Positions 20,320 to 31,671 of a stretch of DNA of 64,000 nucleotides are shown piece after piece (position 1 is the first letter of the stretch; every line of letters starts with the position of its first letter). Made by a program: the position numbers and the translations under genes. A model generated the notes under the pieces. It worked only from the letters and a program-made list of their open reading frames with translations, was not told where the DNA came from and did no database searches. Origin of the DNA: Bolinopsis microptera (Eukaryota > Ctenophora > Tentaculata > Lobata > Bolinopsidae); the NCBI RefSeq assembly GCF_026151205.1, contig NC_087077.1, forward strand, positions 7,307,983-7,371,982, given 5' to 3'.

Positions 20320-21040
20320 ATAACTTGCAAGTTAACTTAAGAATACATTCTAGTTAATTTTAGGATACCTTGTACTTTGTAGTACTCTTCAAGGTAACTC
20401 CAGGATACCTTGTAGTACTCTTCAAGTTAACTTCAGGAAACCTTGCAGTACTCTTCAAGTTAACTTCAGGATACCTTGCAGTACTCTTCGAGTTATCTAC
20501 AGGATACCTTGCAGTACTCTTCAAGTTAACTTCAGGATATCTTGTAGTACTCTTCAAGTTAACTTCAGGATACCTTGTAGTACTATTCAAGTTAACTTCA
20601 GAATGTCTTGTAGTATTCTTCAAGGTAACTCCAGGATACCTTGCAGTACTCTTCATGTTAACTTGAGGATACCTTGCAGTACTCTTCAAGTTAACTTCAG
20701 GATACCTTGCAGTACTCTTCGAGTTATCTACAGGATACTTTGCAGTACTCTCCAAGTTAACTTCAGGATACCTTGTAGTACTCTTCGAGTTAACTTCAGG
20801 ATACCTTGCAGTACTCTTCGAGTTATCTACAGGATACTTTGCAGTACTCTCCAAGTTAACTTCAGGATACCTTGTAGTACTCTTCGAGTTAACTTCAGGA
20901 TACCTTGCAGTACTCTTCGAGTTATCTACAGGATACTTTGCAGCACTCTCCAAGTTAACTTCAGGATACCTTGTAGTACTCTTCAAGTTAACTTCAGGAT
21001 ACCTTGTAGTACTCTTCAAGTTAACTTAAAAATACATTCT
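20320..21040. repeat. 33 bp minisatellite, right arm
   Basis: Inverted counterpart of the left minisatellite. On the minus strand 20360-21019 stays open for 219 codons of an 11-residue repeat, the longest such run. A higher-order pattern is visible: a three-unit block containing GAGTTATCTACAGGATACTT recurs at about 99 bp spacing between 20720 and 20950. Confidence 0.9.
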
Positions 21041-21286
21041 AGTTAATTTTAAGCAGAATGTTTAAGATAGATCTTAGAATGAAACAAAAAAGCCCTTTTC
21101 AGACAAAACTTAGTAGCTATACTATTCTAAGCAATGTTATTCTGACATTTGGAAATATTTCCTTCCGTTTGAACATAGACTATATTGCTTAGGATAAAAT
21201 GATATTCTTAATAATCACTGCAATTCTGTAAAAGCCATACACAATTCTTCTGTTCAGTAAGCAATTCTTCGAAAAATATAACAAAA

Positions 21287-21403
21287 GGATACGGCACCGG
21301 GAATTCCCAGGCGGTCACCCATCCAAGTACTAACCCGGCCTGCAGTGCTTAACTTCCCAGATCGAACGAGATGGGGTGTATTCAACCGAGTATGGCCGTA
21401 TCC
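21287..21403 (-). rRNA. 5S ribosomal RNA gene, right-arm copy
   Basis: Mirror image of the 14875-14992 gene. Promoter boxes, the closing stem and the TTTT terminator are all intact. Two differences from the left copy are visible: one A fewer after AAGTTAAGC (117 nt against 118), and G for A in the CCCGRTGCC segment near the 3' end. Transcription would run toward the palindrome centre. Confidence 0.92.
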
Positions 21404-21773
21404 AGTGATGTTGAATTTTGCTCCTCTATATATCTTCTCACACAAATTCTTACACTCACACCGACCCTGTATGTGGTTCATCGATTAGTTATTATAAGAA
21501 CAAGTTGTTAGAATACATTAAATTCCTTTGACAGATAACAATACAATATTTTCCTTATCTTCTAATTAAACTTCGTGATAAGTAAACTGTTAACTTCATG
21601 CCAACTCTATATTATACTTCACACTGCACACGGTACACACTACATAGTTAATGGTTGCCTTGTTGTGGAATGTTATAAAAGTATTAATCACCATCAAAAA
21701 TGTGACTGCTCTGATGAAATTACTCCAATAACCGAAATCACTTATATTCACTGATATTTTTATGTGCCTGTTC

Positions 21774-21994
21774 TTGTCATACGTTGATTCACGATGTCAA
21801 TCCTTCGCAGCTCGGTGAGGCACAGTGGTGCATCTCGCCGAGCAACCGAAGGTTGCGAGAAGCATTATTTGATGCGCGCGCGACCCAGTAGTGCATCGCG
21901 CTACAAGTCATACGTTGTATGACCCGCCGCGCACGAAGTGCGCGGCTCCCCCTGTAGCGTCGAAACGACCGTGGGGGTCGCAACGTGATACAAG
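21774..21994. mobile_element. 221 bp TTGTCATACGTTG-family MITE
   Basis: It starts TTGTCATACGTTG and ends GTGATACAAG, and is flanked by CCTGTTC at 21767-21773 and 21995-22001. The left arm has the uninterrupted site (near 14500-14512), so this insertion is later than the palindrome. The interior contains a second TCATACGTTG start near 21906, G/C-rich inverted repeats, and the same CCGCGCACG block as the related element at 42523-43617. Confidence 0.85.
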
Positions 21995-22056
21995 CCTGTT
22001 CATAGTAGCTAGATCAGCTAGGTGCGCTGATCTGAGCGCGCTCAAAAAAGCAAATT

Positions 22057-22490
22057 GGGGACACGTTTTTGTTGTTTTTTGATAGTCGCGAGTAAAATTT
22101 ACTTTTTAAAAACTTTTGACGAGGTGTTAGAAGCCATCTTAAGGTCTAAAGAGATGAAATCTTGACTAGCACCTACCTGAAAGGCTTTTATCCAACGGGT
22201 TTTTCTCAGATTTTTGATATCTCACTTCCTTTTTCCACAGGTGACCGAAACGTACACGTCATTCTGGACTGCATGCGACTACTCTCGTTACTGAAAGAGG
22301 TGCTGTGCGACACACGATTATCCTAGGATGATGAGAGTTAGTTTCTGGGAAAGCCCTAACGATGCTTTAAAACGATAGGGGCTGAAAATATTATCAATTA
22401 TTGAAAACGTGTCCCCAGGACTTCGTGAAGTCGCGAGATTCGATACCCGTAAAATAATTGTCGCAAACTACTAGCAAAAACGTGTCCCCA
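22057..22490. repeat. Terminal unit of the giant palindrome, right copy
   Basis: Mirror image of 14011-14443, from AATTGGGGACACGTTTTTG inward end to CGTGTCCCCA at 22490. The GGGGACACGTTTT motif again occurs three times. Confidence 0.8.
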
Positions 22491-25400
22491 CGCGCCAGGG
22501 TGTTAAATATTATTGCAAATTTATTATGCATGCAACGCAAATTGATTTATTATGCCGCGCGTAATGTTTGCGCGATGATACGCATAAAAAGAAGTTTGTC
22601 TTTCGCGTTCAAAGTTATCACAATTTGTGACCTGACAGCACGATAAAATGCCAGTCAAACGGTATGCGAGTCTAAGGTTAGAATTTTAAAAACAAAGAGG
22701 GAATGGACGTGGTTAATCTTTGAAAAATATCAAAGGTATTTTCCCAAGACAGCTGTAGATATAATAAGCCATGGCTGCTAATCGTAAGCAATGGTCGAGC
22801 ATTTTCTAGAATAATAAAAACATCCATATCCGGTGCACTGGCCAGGATGACATATACTTCGTGTCTATAAGGTTACAAGCTACAATGACGTAATGCATAG
22901 ACGTTATGCGTTTCGCAAGGACGGTCACCATTGATCTATAATGACAGAATACAATTTGTTCGCCATTTTCGCTACTGATAGTGATGGTGAATTAGAAAAA
23001 ATTGCCATTTCATTTTAATGTAATGTTGAAAATAGCTATTTGGAATACAGCCCCAAACTTGAAAAAGATTGCAAGCAGGTTTAAAGATAGGAAAACTAAA
23101 CTGAAGTGGGGTGGCTACTCAGCAAAGTTATTGTTGGCAAGCAAAGGAAGAGGAGGCTGGGGAGACAATTTGTATGAGATTTAGACTTGATTATTTTGCA
23201 GTTTTCTTATTCTACTTTAGCTTACAGTAAATTTATAGTGACAAGAGACAAGAGAGCTGCATCAAACGTATTGCCAGCCAGAGTCTGAAACAGCAAGTAT
23301 CTTAAATACAGTTTTATTCCAAGAGATCAGAGATTAAAATTTAGTAGTGGGCTTAAACAGCAGGAAACAGCATTGAGAACCTTAAGTTAAATTTCTAATT
23401 GCTTAGTTGGGAAATTAGCAGGCCGTTCTAGTCTAGTAGGCCACGCTCTAAGTCTACTGTAATTTACACCTCACATACGATTCCTTTGCTGTAATGATGA
23501 TTACAGTACTTATCGACTGCAGTAACAAGCCTCGGTGAATGTTTCAACATTTGTATGAAATTTAATGAAACTAGATGAGTAAGAAACTATCGGAAGGTTT
23601 ATCCAACAATAGCAAGTTAAATAGTTTTTCAAAACCGAGCTTAAGTACTCATAAATTTCACAGCAAAGCGAAATGCAAAGTTAAATGTTGGACGTACGTA
23701 TTTATATATAAATAAAATTTGACAAGTAGCTTGTTCAGCATGTACATTGTACATTTTCATGTAGGATTGCAGGGTCAGCAGAATTATACTATACAAACAT
23801 TTTAAAGCTATGGTGTTTAGTGCCCTATTATGGTGTCTACTCATCTATTATTAAATAGCCAAGTATGAAAGGTAACATAATAGCAACATGGTAGTAAATA
23901 TGATACATAGTTAATTTGTCTTATATTTATCTTATATTCGTCTATTTGAGATGCTCAAACCCCATCTTTACGTACTGCAACAGCTCATAAAATGTGGAAT
24001 ATGACATAAAGGAATAATGCATCTGAGTAGCTAGGGCAAATTTTTTGATTTTGCCATTCACACCCTTTTGTAAAAAGGCAATAATGAAAGGTTACGAATG
24101 GACGTTTTTGCAAAAAACGTGGATTTTGGAGATTGCGGTAGGTGGTTTTAGATTTCGTGTTCGTTCGTCACACTTTACCATGGCAAATAGACAACTAGAC
24201 GCACAAGGGTTGTTTGCGGAGATGTGATGTACATTAAAGACAATAGCCTATAGTCAGCATGCATGCGCGGCACAAGTGTATAAGTATTTCAATGTATTAG
24301 GCTATAAGCCCAATTTGTATGTGATACGCGTAGTGAAACATTTTAATTATTATTATCACTTCGAGATGGCCAGGCCTACTCTCATAGCCTCATGGCAATT
24401 GATCGGTGTAGTTGGTGTTGTACACACTGCACTGATAACGATATCACGTTGTACGTGTAATGTAAATATAGTGTGGATAAATGCGAATATATATTCTAAA
24501 TAACTGATAAATGATACGCGTAGTGTACTGAATACTGATGTGTACAATTATAAAACATGAGTATAGTTCACTTTTTGGTTACAATTTCTTGAATTACAGA
24601 TAAAAGCTAAGTTCTACGGCTATTGAATTGAGTCACAAGTTTTCCCTATTAAAGCGTATAATGTTCGTGTTATGAAGTGAGCTGATTAGAGCTTGTAGTG
24701 AATGGAAATCTAGCGTCCGCCACAACGAAACAACGGACGCAATTCTTGTTAGGTCAAGTGTATTTTGATAGTTTAAACACAATGTACTACACAATGTACT
24801 ATATATACAATGTACTACAATTTGACTCGACCCAAATGTTCTATTAAAACCTACAAAGTGTAAAAATAAACATTCTTTCGAACGCCAAAAAATAACATAA
24901 TTTTTATCTAATAAGGAGTATTTCTCGAGTAAGTGATGATAGTAAATGATACCAGAAAGAAATATATAAATCGGGCACCTTATGTCTGAGTTGTAATCCC
25001 AAACGTTCGGATAGTGGGCCCCAAAAGTAGTATAATTAGCTGCAACTATGACACTATTTGATAAATCCTGTATTGTCGAAGAAAATGTCAATAATGTGAG
25101 TTGTGTGAGACGAAATTATTTATAGCTACAGATTGTTGCTTCCAGATGGTGGGCGATAGCTGGTTTCATGGCTCACTAAACAACATTAAATTGTAGCATA
25201 TCATATTATTCTTAAGAAAGAAGTTTAGAATGACCTAGTGACCTCAGTCTCTACTGATTACAACCAGAAAGAACAGTAATCGTGGAAAACATCCAGAACT
25301 TTCCCAGCCGGAGAAACACACTGTGAACATGTCTGAACATGTATGGCGTGCTATTTAGCTTAGATAATAGAGTATCGGTACTTAACAGATCCTTCGGCCA

Positions 25401-26821
25401 TCAAACGTGAACTATGGATAAATAACAATACAAATATGCAATGATAAAACAGTCATTTTAAAGATTCATTGTGACTCTCAGTTTGACCACTACATATTGA
25501 GTCAGCAAGCCATAAGCTCAAGCAGTATAATTAGTACATAACAGTGATGATAACAAGCTTCAAAGTACACATGGAAACGTAATTAATCTCGACAGCCAAC
25601 ATACAGTATAACAGAGAGAGGGATAAATCTGTTACACCATTCAATATGGGTAATTAGTAATTACAACTCATAGGTCTGCATAGGCTTATGAGGTTCAAAT
25701 AAATTCTCTGATGCATAAAAGGTTATACTCAGACTAAACTTATGTAACTTATGTAAATTATGATATTAATTGTGTTAGATGACGTTCTCTAGGATGTATT
25801 ATCATAATAAGTACAATTGAAAAAAAAGGTATAGAAAAGTTAGGTAAGACTGTCAGATGGATTATGTATGTCAAATAAAAGCCATTATATTGTACAATAC
25901 AGTTAAGCTTTTATACCTATTTTGAATTCAGTTAATGAACTAATGAACTCTGTTCTCATCAACCATGATTCATGACTTGCTCTTTATCTATAAATTTATT
26001 GACTTATTACCTATTACCCTGGCCCTGAACTCTGATTATGCCAATTAGTTTAGTCATTATGCGTATGTAAGTATTTATCCCCAATTGATAATGTACTTCC
26101 ATATGAATCCCAGCGATAAACATAAGGCTTAATGAATTCCTGTTGTCTCTTTCTGGTAAGCTCCTTCTAATTTGGAAAATATTTCGTTTAGAAATAATGA
26201 GACGACCAAATGCAGAACTAATCTATCGAATTATAATTATATCCACATAGACTCCACACTCAAAACAAGATGTGACATCCTCGGGCAAACATCCTCAAAT
26301 TATTTGTCATTATTGTAACGGTATATTAGAACCAGACAGAAACAAAGTGTGAAGGGCCTGATCGGAACCCCTCGGTTTCAGTTCCTTGTTTGACACTGCC
26401 GTACAGCGATTAGGACATTCACCGAGTTCGCCAAGGCTGGGCACATAGCTCACTCCACAAGATGCTCTGTCATATTATAGTGTTGAAAGTATTAAAACTC
26501 TAATCCTTCTAATAATGATCCTTCTAATTCTCTGTAGTGTCAGGACTTTGCTCTGGGGTGTTCAGAAGATCTTATGGGCATGTTAACTCCTATAAAAACT
26601 CGGCAGTATCCAAGAAGCTCGACCCAGTCCGTGCACCAGTTTGCAGAATACTTATTTCATGATGGTTCATGGTAAGCAGATCATATGAATAGTATCTTGG
26701 ATGCAATTAGTTACGACTAGCATTAATTAAAATACTGGTATATCCTGCTATGCATACGACCTATATGACCATTTTATAATTTATTCCTCCTCAATTTGTC
26801 CCCTCCATATGTAAAAGCCAA
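22491..26821. other. Non-coding stretch, nothing recognised
   Basis: 4.3 kb of AT-rich sequence. The longest open frame (24633-25091, minus) lacks an ATG start and shows no family resemblance. No transposon ends, satellite or RNA gene were recognised. Confidence 0.5.
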
Positions 26822-27161
26822 AAGGGTAAGGGTAAGGGTAAGGGTAAGGGTAAGGGTAAGGTAATGGTAAGGGTAAGGGTAAGGGTAAGGGTAAGGGTAA
26901 GGGTAAGGGTAAGGGTAATGGTAAGGGTAAGGCTAAGGGTAAGGGTAAGGGTAAGGGTAAGGGTAAGGGTAAGGGTAAGGGTAAGGGTAAGGGTATGTGT
27001 AAGGGTAAGGGTAAGGGTAAGGGTAAGGGTAAGGGTAAGGGTAAGGGTAAGGGTAAGGGTAAGGGTAAGGGTAAGGGTAAGGGTAAGGGTAAGGGTAAGG
27101 GTAAGGGTAAGGGTAAGGGTAAGGGTAAGGGTAAGGGTAAGGGTAAGGGTAAGGGTAAGGG
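26822..27161. repeat. (TAAGGG)n hexamer array
   Basis: About 57 near-perfect copies of GGGTAA, with a handful of variants (for example GGTAAT, GGCTAA, GGTATG). It differs from the metazoan telomere hexamer TTAGGG by one base. Both strands stay open throughout and would give VR, PL or PY dipeptide repeats; these are not genes. Confidence 0.95.
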
Positions 27162-27295
27162 CACAACGTAAGGCTTGAAATCTTCATATAATCATCATAG
27201 TTGTAATTGTAACAAAAGCAAAATTTGATCAGTCAAAATTCCTAGCACTATTTTAGGAATTATCTCTGGTGTACGACAGGGTAATGTCAGCTAGT

Positions 27296-27602
27296 ATTCT
27301 CATGAACCTCTGATCGAAGAGAATATTGCGTTGAAGATCTACACCAACTCAAAGAAGATCTGATGAGGAGTGGCCACAAGGAAGATATGCTGGAGGAAAT
27401 GGAACCGAAAGCTGTCCTTCGAGCAATAGAGAACGAACTCTATAGTGACAGCAAGACCCCGAAAGCGAAAACGGACAAGGTTGTTTTCTCGGTCAAGTTC
27501 TTCGAGGAAGTGAGTGAGTTCAGAAAACTGAGAGGATCTCTTCGAGAGGACATTGAACACCTCTGTGGAGAGTTGGAATACATGCAGCCACCTCTAGCTT
27601 GA
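27296..27602 (+). pseudogene. Unrecognised coding-like fragment ahead of a retrotransposon
   Basis: An open stretch reads REYCVEDLHQLKEDLMRSG, then an acidic/basic helix-rich sequence up to CGELEYMQPPLA and a stop. Its composition looks coding (few rare residues, amphipathic helices), but I cannot assign a family. It directly abuts the reverse transcriptase fragment that starts at 27599 in another frame and may be the region of that element upstream of the polymerase, or an unrelated gene piece. Confidence 0.35.
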
Positions 27603-27985
27603 AAAATGGGAGGGCTAATGGTCCCGATGAAATACCCAACGAGCTAATTAAGTACTCTAATAGTACAGTTCATGAACATTATGCTGGAATCATCAACAGT
27701 TGTTTCGAGACACATACTTTCCCCATTTCCATTGGAGAGGCTACTATAACACCCTTACAGAAGCCTAAAAAACATATTGGTCCTCTGAAGAATTTACGTC
27801 CACTCACCTTGTCCAATGCAGCCAGAAAAATTCTGTCTATGGCTACTCTTAAAAGGATAGAAGAAAAAGTGAACGCCTTCACTGGTCCATGGCAGTGTGC
27901 ATATAAACGTGCTCGTTCTTGTGCTGATATTGTTTAGTGTCAGCGAGTTCTACTGTCAGTTGTCCAAAGGAAGAATTCTCATTAT
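27599..27985 (+). pseudogene. Non-LTR retrotransposon A, N-terminal reverse transcriptase part
   Basis: The translation NGRANGPDEIPNELIKY ... LRPLTLSNAARKILSMA ... QCAYKRARSCADIV carries the conserved opening blocks of a non-LTR reverse transcriptase (GPDxIPNE and LRPLTL, the latter equivalent to YRPI). It stops at 27935-27937, with out-of-frame remnants for about 50 more bases. The missing following block (FRSHLPDILASYGF) reappears at 31675, so 3.7 kb of other DNA now separates the two halves. Confidence 0.8.
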
Positions 27986-28884
27986 CGCTAATGTCCCCTC
28001 CATTATCATTATTGATATCCCACTCAGTTAAACAAAAATTCAGCTAAACAAAAATTCAATTTTATGCCATTTATTACAGAGTAAACAAGTTAACAATAAA
28101 TCAATTTGATATTTAAAGGAATCCTAATTCAATGTGTAGTATGGTTGTCACTCTTTAAATAGATTAGATATAGGTTGACGGGGCAAAGGAGTGTGCGTGC
28201 TGTTCGCTATTGCTCACACCAAACGGCAACCTAGTAAATGTTTTGTATGGACACCGGTCTCCATCACGATACAAAATTAGGATTGTAGAATTTATTGTAT
28301 AACTTTTAGCGCAGTGAAGGGAGCGGTGTGGTGCATTAATAGAGTGACAGCCTACTGATTTAGAGTTGTTTTTAAGTGAGCATAATGGGTATATTTTTGG
28401 ACCTAAAGGCTTTACTATGGCAACTTTAAAATTGGTTCTTTTAATCATTTATTAAATATCACTTTAAAAATATATAAATCGGGAATCTGTTCACACTGTG
28501 AACCAGTCCTATATAAAAAACCCTCTTAAATTAAATACTAAAAACGTCTCAATAATGGAAATAGTCATACAATTAAGAAATTTACCAAATTCTTAATATC
28601 TACCTTAAGAGAAAAATACCTACCTAAGTCAATGTCTACCTGTAATACACTAAATATTAGGTTAAATACATAGGTGGTGGAGTCAGCACACATTTACCAA
28701 AATCAAAATTTTTTAATAGGAGGAACCTATGGGCCGAGAACACTTTACACTGGATTAAATTTGTTGAAGGGGATTGTTTTCAAATGACAGCTGCATTATG
28801 TCATAATCACTTGAAGTCCATGCTGAATCATTATAAGCATGTTGCAGCTTTAGAAGTGCCTTTTTCAGGCGACTTTTAGCAAGG
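27986..28884. other. Foreign DNA inside retrotransposon A, first part
   Basis: Non-coding AT-rich DNA with no recognised ends. It contains a short direct repeat of CTAAACAAAAATTCA near 28032-28062. Confidence 0.45.
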
Positions 28885-29217
28885 CTAATCTTGCTGCTGA
28901 CCGTCAAATTCGAAGTCGTATTGTTGTCTTAACAAGACTTTCATTTTGTCCGCTAGTGGGGCTACTGCTCTGAAGGTCAGCCGGAGCTTGATTTCCTGCC
29001 CACCGCTTGGTATTGGGGAACGTCTTGGCTGTGCATCTTCAACTGCTCTAGTAATCAATCCACCGTGGACAATGAAATAGTGGCACAGTTTACTCACTTC
29101 TAGCGGGATGTGGCCACAAGTTACTTTAACGGGAAAAACTCCCATTTTCTTTAGTCTACACACTGCACACGAGAAGCGATCAATCTTTAGCGACTCAGCT
29201 GATGTCTCTCGCTCCAC
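28885..29217 (-). pseudogene. HIRAN-like domain protein fragment
   Basis: The open frame (110 codons, no ATG, stop just upstream in frame) reads SLKIDRFSCAVCR ... FPVKVTCGHIPLEVSKLCHYFI ... RRSPIPSGGQEIKLRLTF. The pattern 'D-R-F-x-V-x-V ... GH-hydrophobic-P-x-E-hydrophobic-S-x-x-C ... RR-S-P-x-x-x-GG-x-E-I-x-hydrophobic-x-F' is that of a family of invertebrate HIRAN-like proteins found in many genomic and mobile-element contexts. HIRAN domains are usually DNA-end binding. The start of the domain is missing and no helicase or nuclease follows, so this is a fragment. The family name is given from memory of the motif and needs a profile check. Confidence 0.45.
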
Positions 29218-30778
29218 TGTTACTTAGCGGGTGAAACTCTTAAAATATTTGTTTCAAAGGACCGTCGACGAGTCCAACTCGGCGCGCGTCCTGGTAGGTT
29301 ATAAAGTTACAATGCACTGTTACACGCTCTTCAGGTTCCGCCTTTGTCCAGTCAGTAGCTTTGTAAACACTATCATTTCATTACCCAGCGTGATTTACCG
29401 CGCCAGATTAATGAAATGACGCCGCGCTATATCCGTGAACCTACCGTCACTTATATCTTATATTTTATATTTTGTATCTCTTACTACGTAACACGAAATT
29501 AAGTTGTATCACACTCCCGGTTTTGGACCCCAATGTTAACCTTGCAGCAACTGTGTCAGCCCAATATACTCTAGAAGTATGATCACACTTATTTTAATGA
29601 ACAAAAGACCCATAATTAATATAATCAGATACTCGTCAACAGCAGCAGTTTCCGTCCGTGTGATGTGTTGTCCTCCTCCTTTCTGTGTCCCCGTCGTTTT
29701 GTTTTGTGAAATGTATTGTAGTAGTGTTTTAATATTTAAATCGAACGCAACTCAATAGTTAATAATAACAAACACAAATACTATTTCAAATAATTGATTA
29801 ATATCGATTTATACGAACCAAACATTAATTATTTCTTAATAACCTTTTATATATGTGTTAAACGATCCAGGGCATATCTAAAATTCGATAATGAACTTCA
29901 TATATTATTAGTGCCGCGTGCTGATAAATATTCTGGGAATCAATCCACCCAATCGTGGCGATAACATATTTTTGTGCTTGGCCGGTTTTAGGTTTGAGTT
30001 TGTGCTCCAAAAGTGGTAAATCGGGTGCTAGTAAAGCTCTTGCAGGCAACTGGCTCCTTTTGCCAACTGCTTTTGGTTTAAGCGCTGACTCACATTTGGA
30101 ACTGGCACTGGTATAATTGTAATATCCTACGAAGTCAGCATGCTATATTATTTTGCAAAACTCGTTTAATATCTTGACAATATTTAAAGTTTATGGATTT
30201 AGGTTTAGGCGCGGCGCACCGCTTATATGTTATAGCTCATTCAGCTTCTGTTTTCAGCGATGTGTTGCTACACACTGTATAGCATGTGGATCAAGCGCGG
30301 TGCCGCGCCTAAGCAGCAAAAGAGTTATTTATTTTAAAATTTATTTTTGTATCTCAAAAATGATGTAAAGTTTTTAATATGACGTAGAATTAAAGCTATT
30401 TCCGTACAGCCTAAGTGCTAAGCATGCTCGTTAGAAAAACTATGAACAATGAACATAACATGCTAGCTTTCTTTATTTTTGTAAGTCGCGTCGGCTGACA
30501 TCTTGGGTTGTACTGGATGTAACAAGTTTATTATCGGATGTCTACTTATATTTATTATGATATCATTATTCATTGTAATGGCAATAAAATTTAAATTTTG
30601 TTTTACAAAAAAAAAAAAAAAAACATGAAATCCTCGAGATGCGATCGCAGCCGCAAATTCCAGGGAAAGATTAGACTTGGGCGTTGTTTTTTTAACTATC
30701 CCTTGTTTAGAACTTTGATTTAATAACAAAAAATACTATTAGCTTCCTCCCTGTGACCACGGGTTTTCTAGTATTATA
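29218..30778. other. Foreign DNA inside retrotransposon A, middle part
   Basis: Mostly featureless. 29265-29295 holds a block (GAGTCCAACTCGGCGCGCGT) that recurs at 35655-35674. 30209-30310 can form a hairpin (AGGCGCGGCGCACCGC against GCGCGGTGCCGCGCCT). An A run at 30607-30623 may mark the 3' end of a retroposed sequence. Confidence 0.45.
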
Positions 30779-31551
30779 CAGGGTGGGCCAAAAGTCAGTA
30801 CCCATACGTTGGCCTTTATAGCTCAGTCACTGAGTGCCCAATTGAAATAATTCTTTCTGGTATAACTTAGTACCACCACTGGTTCGAGGAATTTGTCAAA
30901 TCGAAAAATATTCGTGTTCATTTTTTTCAAATGAAGATTCATTTTCGCATTTCTTTGATAATTTGGATAGTCGGATCGAGCTAAATTTTATTGAATTGTT
31001 TTTGGCCATTCGAATTACGTCTGTCCTGAAAAAATTAGATTTATAGCTTCTCAGATGACCGAGATACGAAGCATAACAAGTTTATTTAATTCATAACGTG
31101 TGATCAGGTGATTGGCTTACCTAATCACGTGATAAGGTGACCCCGTTAACTACCACGTTAAACTTTATGGGGATCGTTAAGGCTGCCCAATTAAGGTGTC
31201 ATGTCACGGTGTCACATAATCACCCAATCAATTTTGCTAACGAGATACACAAATCGCTTGATAACTTCGTCATTTCTAATCCGTTTCACATCATTTTTTC
31301 AGATCAGATGCAAAATATAATAATCTACTGTCTCAAAAATAATTAGGCGTCCAACATGTTCAGAGAGAACAATATAGGTGTTTTAATATTGAATGGGCGT
31401 GGTCTAAAATATTCGAATTTTCAAATTTTGGCGTCGGAATCCTCGAACAAGTAGGTACAGTATGCCATCTGAAAAGCAAAAACTCTCAATTATAAAAGGC
31501 GGCGGAGGTATAAGACCCTAACGTATGGGTACTGACTTTTGGCCCAGCCTG
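30779..31551. mobile_element. 773 bp Tc1/mariner-type MITE
   Basis: The terminal inverted repeats start CAGGGTGGGCCAAAAGTCAG and extend over ~33 bp with few mismatches; the right end reads CTGACTTTTGGCCCAGCCTG. TA lies directly outside both ends (30777-30778, 31552-31553), as expected for Tc1/mariner-like insertion. The interior has no transposase frame. It sits within the foreign DNA that splits retrotransposon A. Confidence 0.88.
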
Positions 31552-31671
31552 TATAATACATATAGATCTTAGGGGAGATTAAAATAAAGGCAGTGTGAAA
31601 ATTACTGTTCGATAGTTGTTTGAATTTTATGTTATGCCACTATTATCGAATAACTATCGTAACCATGCATC

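Larger units (their letters stand above)
14011..22490. mobile_element. Giant nested palindromic (foldback) element carrying 5S rRNA genes
   Basis: From TGGGGACACGTTTTTGCTAG at 14011 inward, the left side is matched in inverted orientation by the right side ending at 22490. Matching is lost immediately outside both points. Arm blocks pair in order: 14011-14443 with 22057-22490; the spacer and 5S gene at 14444-15057 with 21228-22056; 18745-18940 with about 21040-21221; and the 33 bp minisatellites on either side of a centre near 20100-20320. Insertions found in one arm only (15058-18738, 19524-19734, 21774-21994) explain the length difference; without them the element is about 4.3 kb. No transposase frame is seen, so it is non-autonomous or of segmental origin. 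No convincing target duplication flanks the outer ends. Confidence 0.9.

Noticed and set aside
18941-21046. CRISPR-like direct repeats of ~33 bp
   Set aside because: Units abut each other without spacers and the context is eukaryotic; it is a minisatellite.
14875-21403. Extrachromosomal palindromic rDNA of the slime-mould type
   Set aside because: Only 5S genes are present, with no 18S/28S, the arms end at transposon-like termini, and the flanks are ordinary genomic DNA.
24633-25091. 152-codon frame on the minus strand
   Set aside because: No ATG start, no recognisable domain, and a composition like translated AT-rich intergenic DNA.
26781-27178. Long open frames of VR, PL and PY repeats on both strands
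   Set aside because: They are translations of the (TAAGGG)n microsatellite; all frames are open because the hexamer contains no stop.
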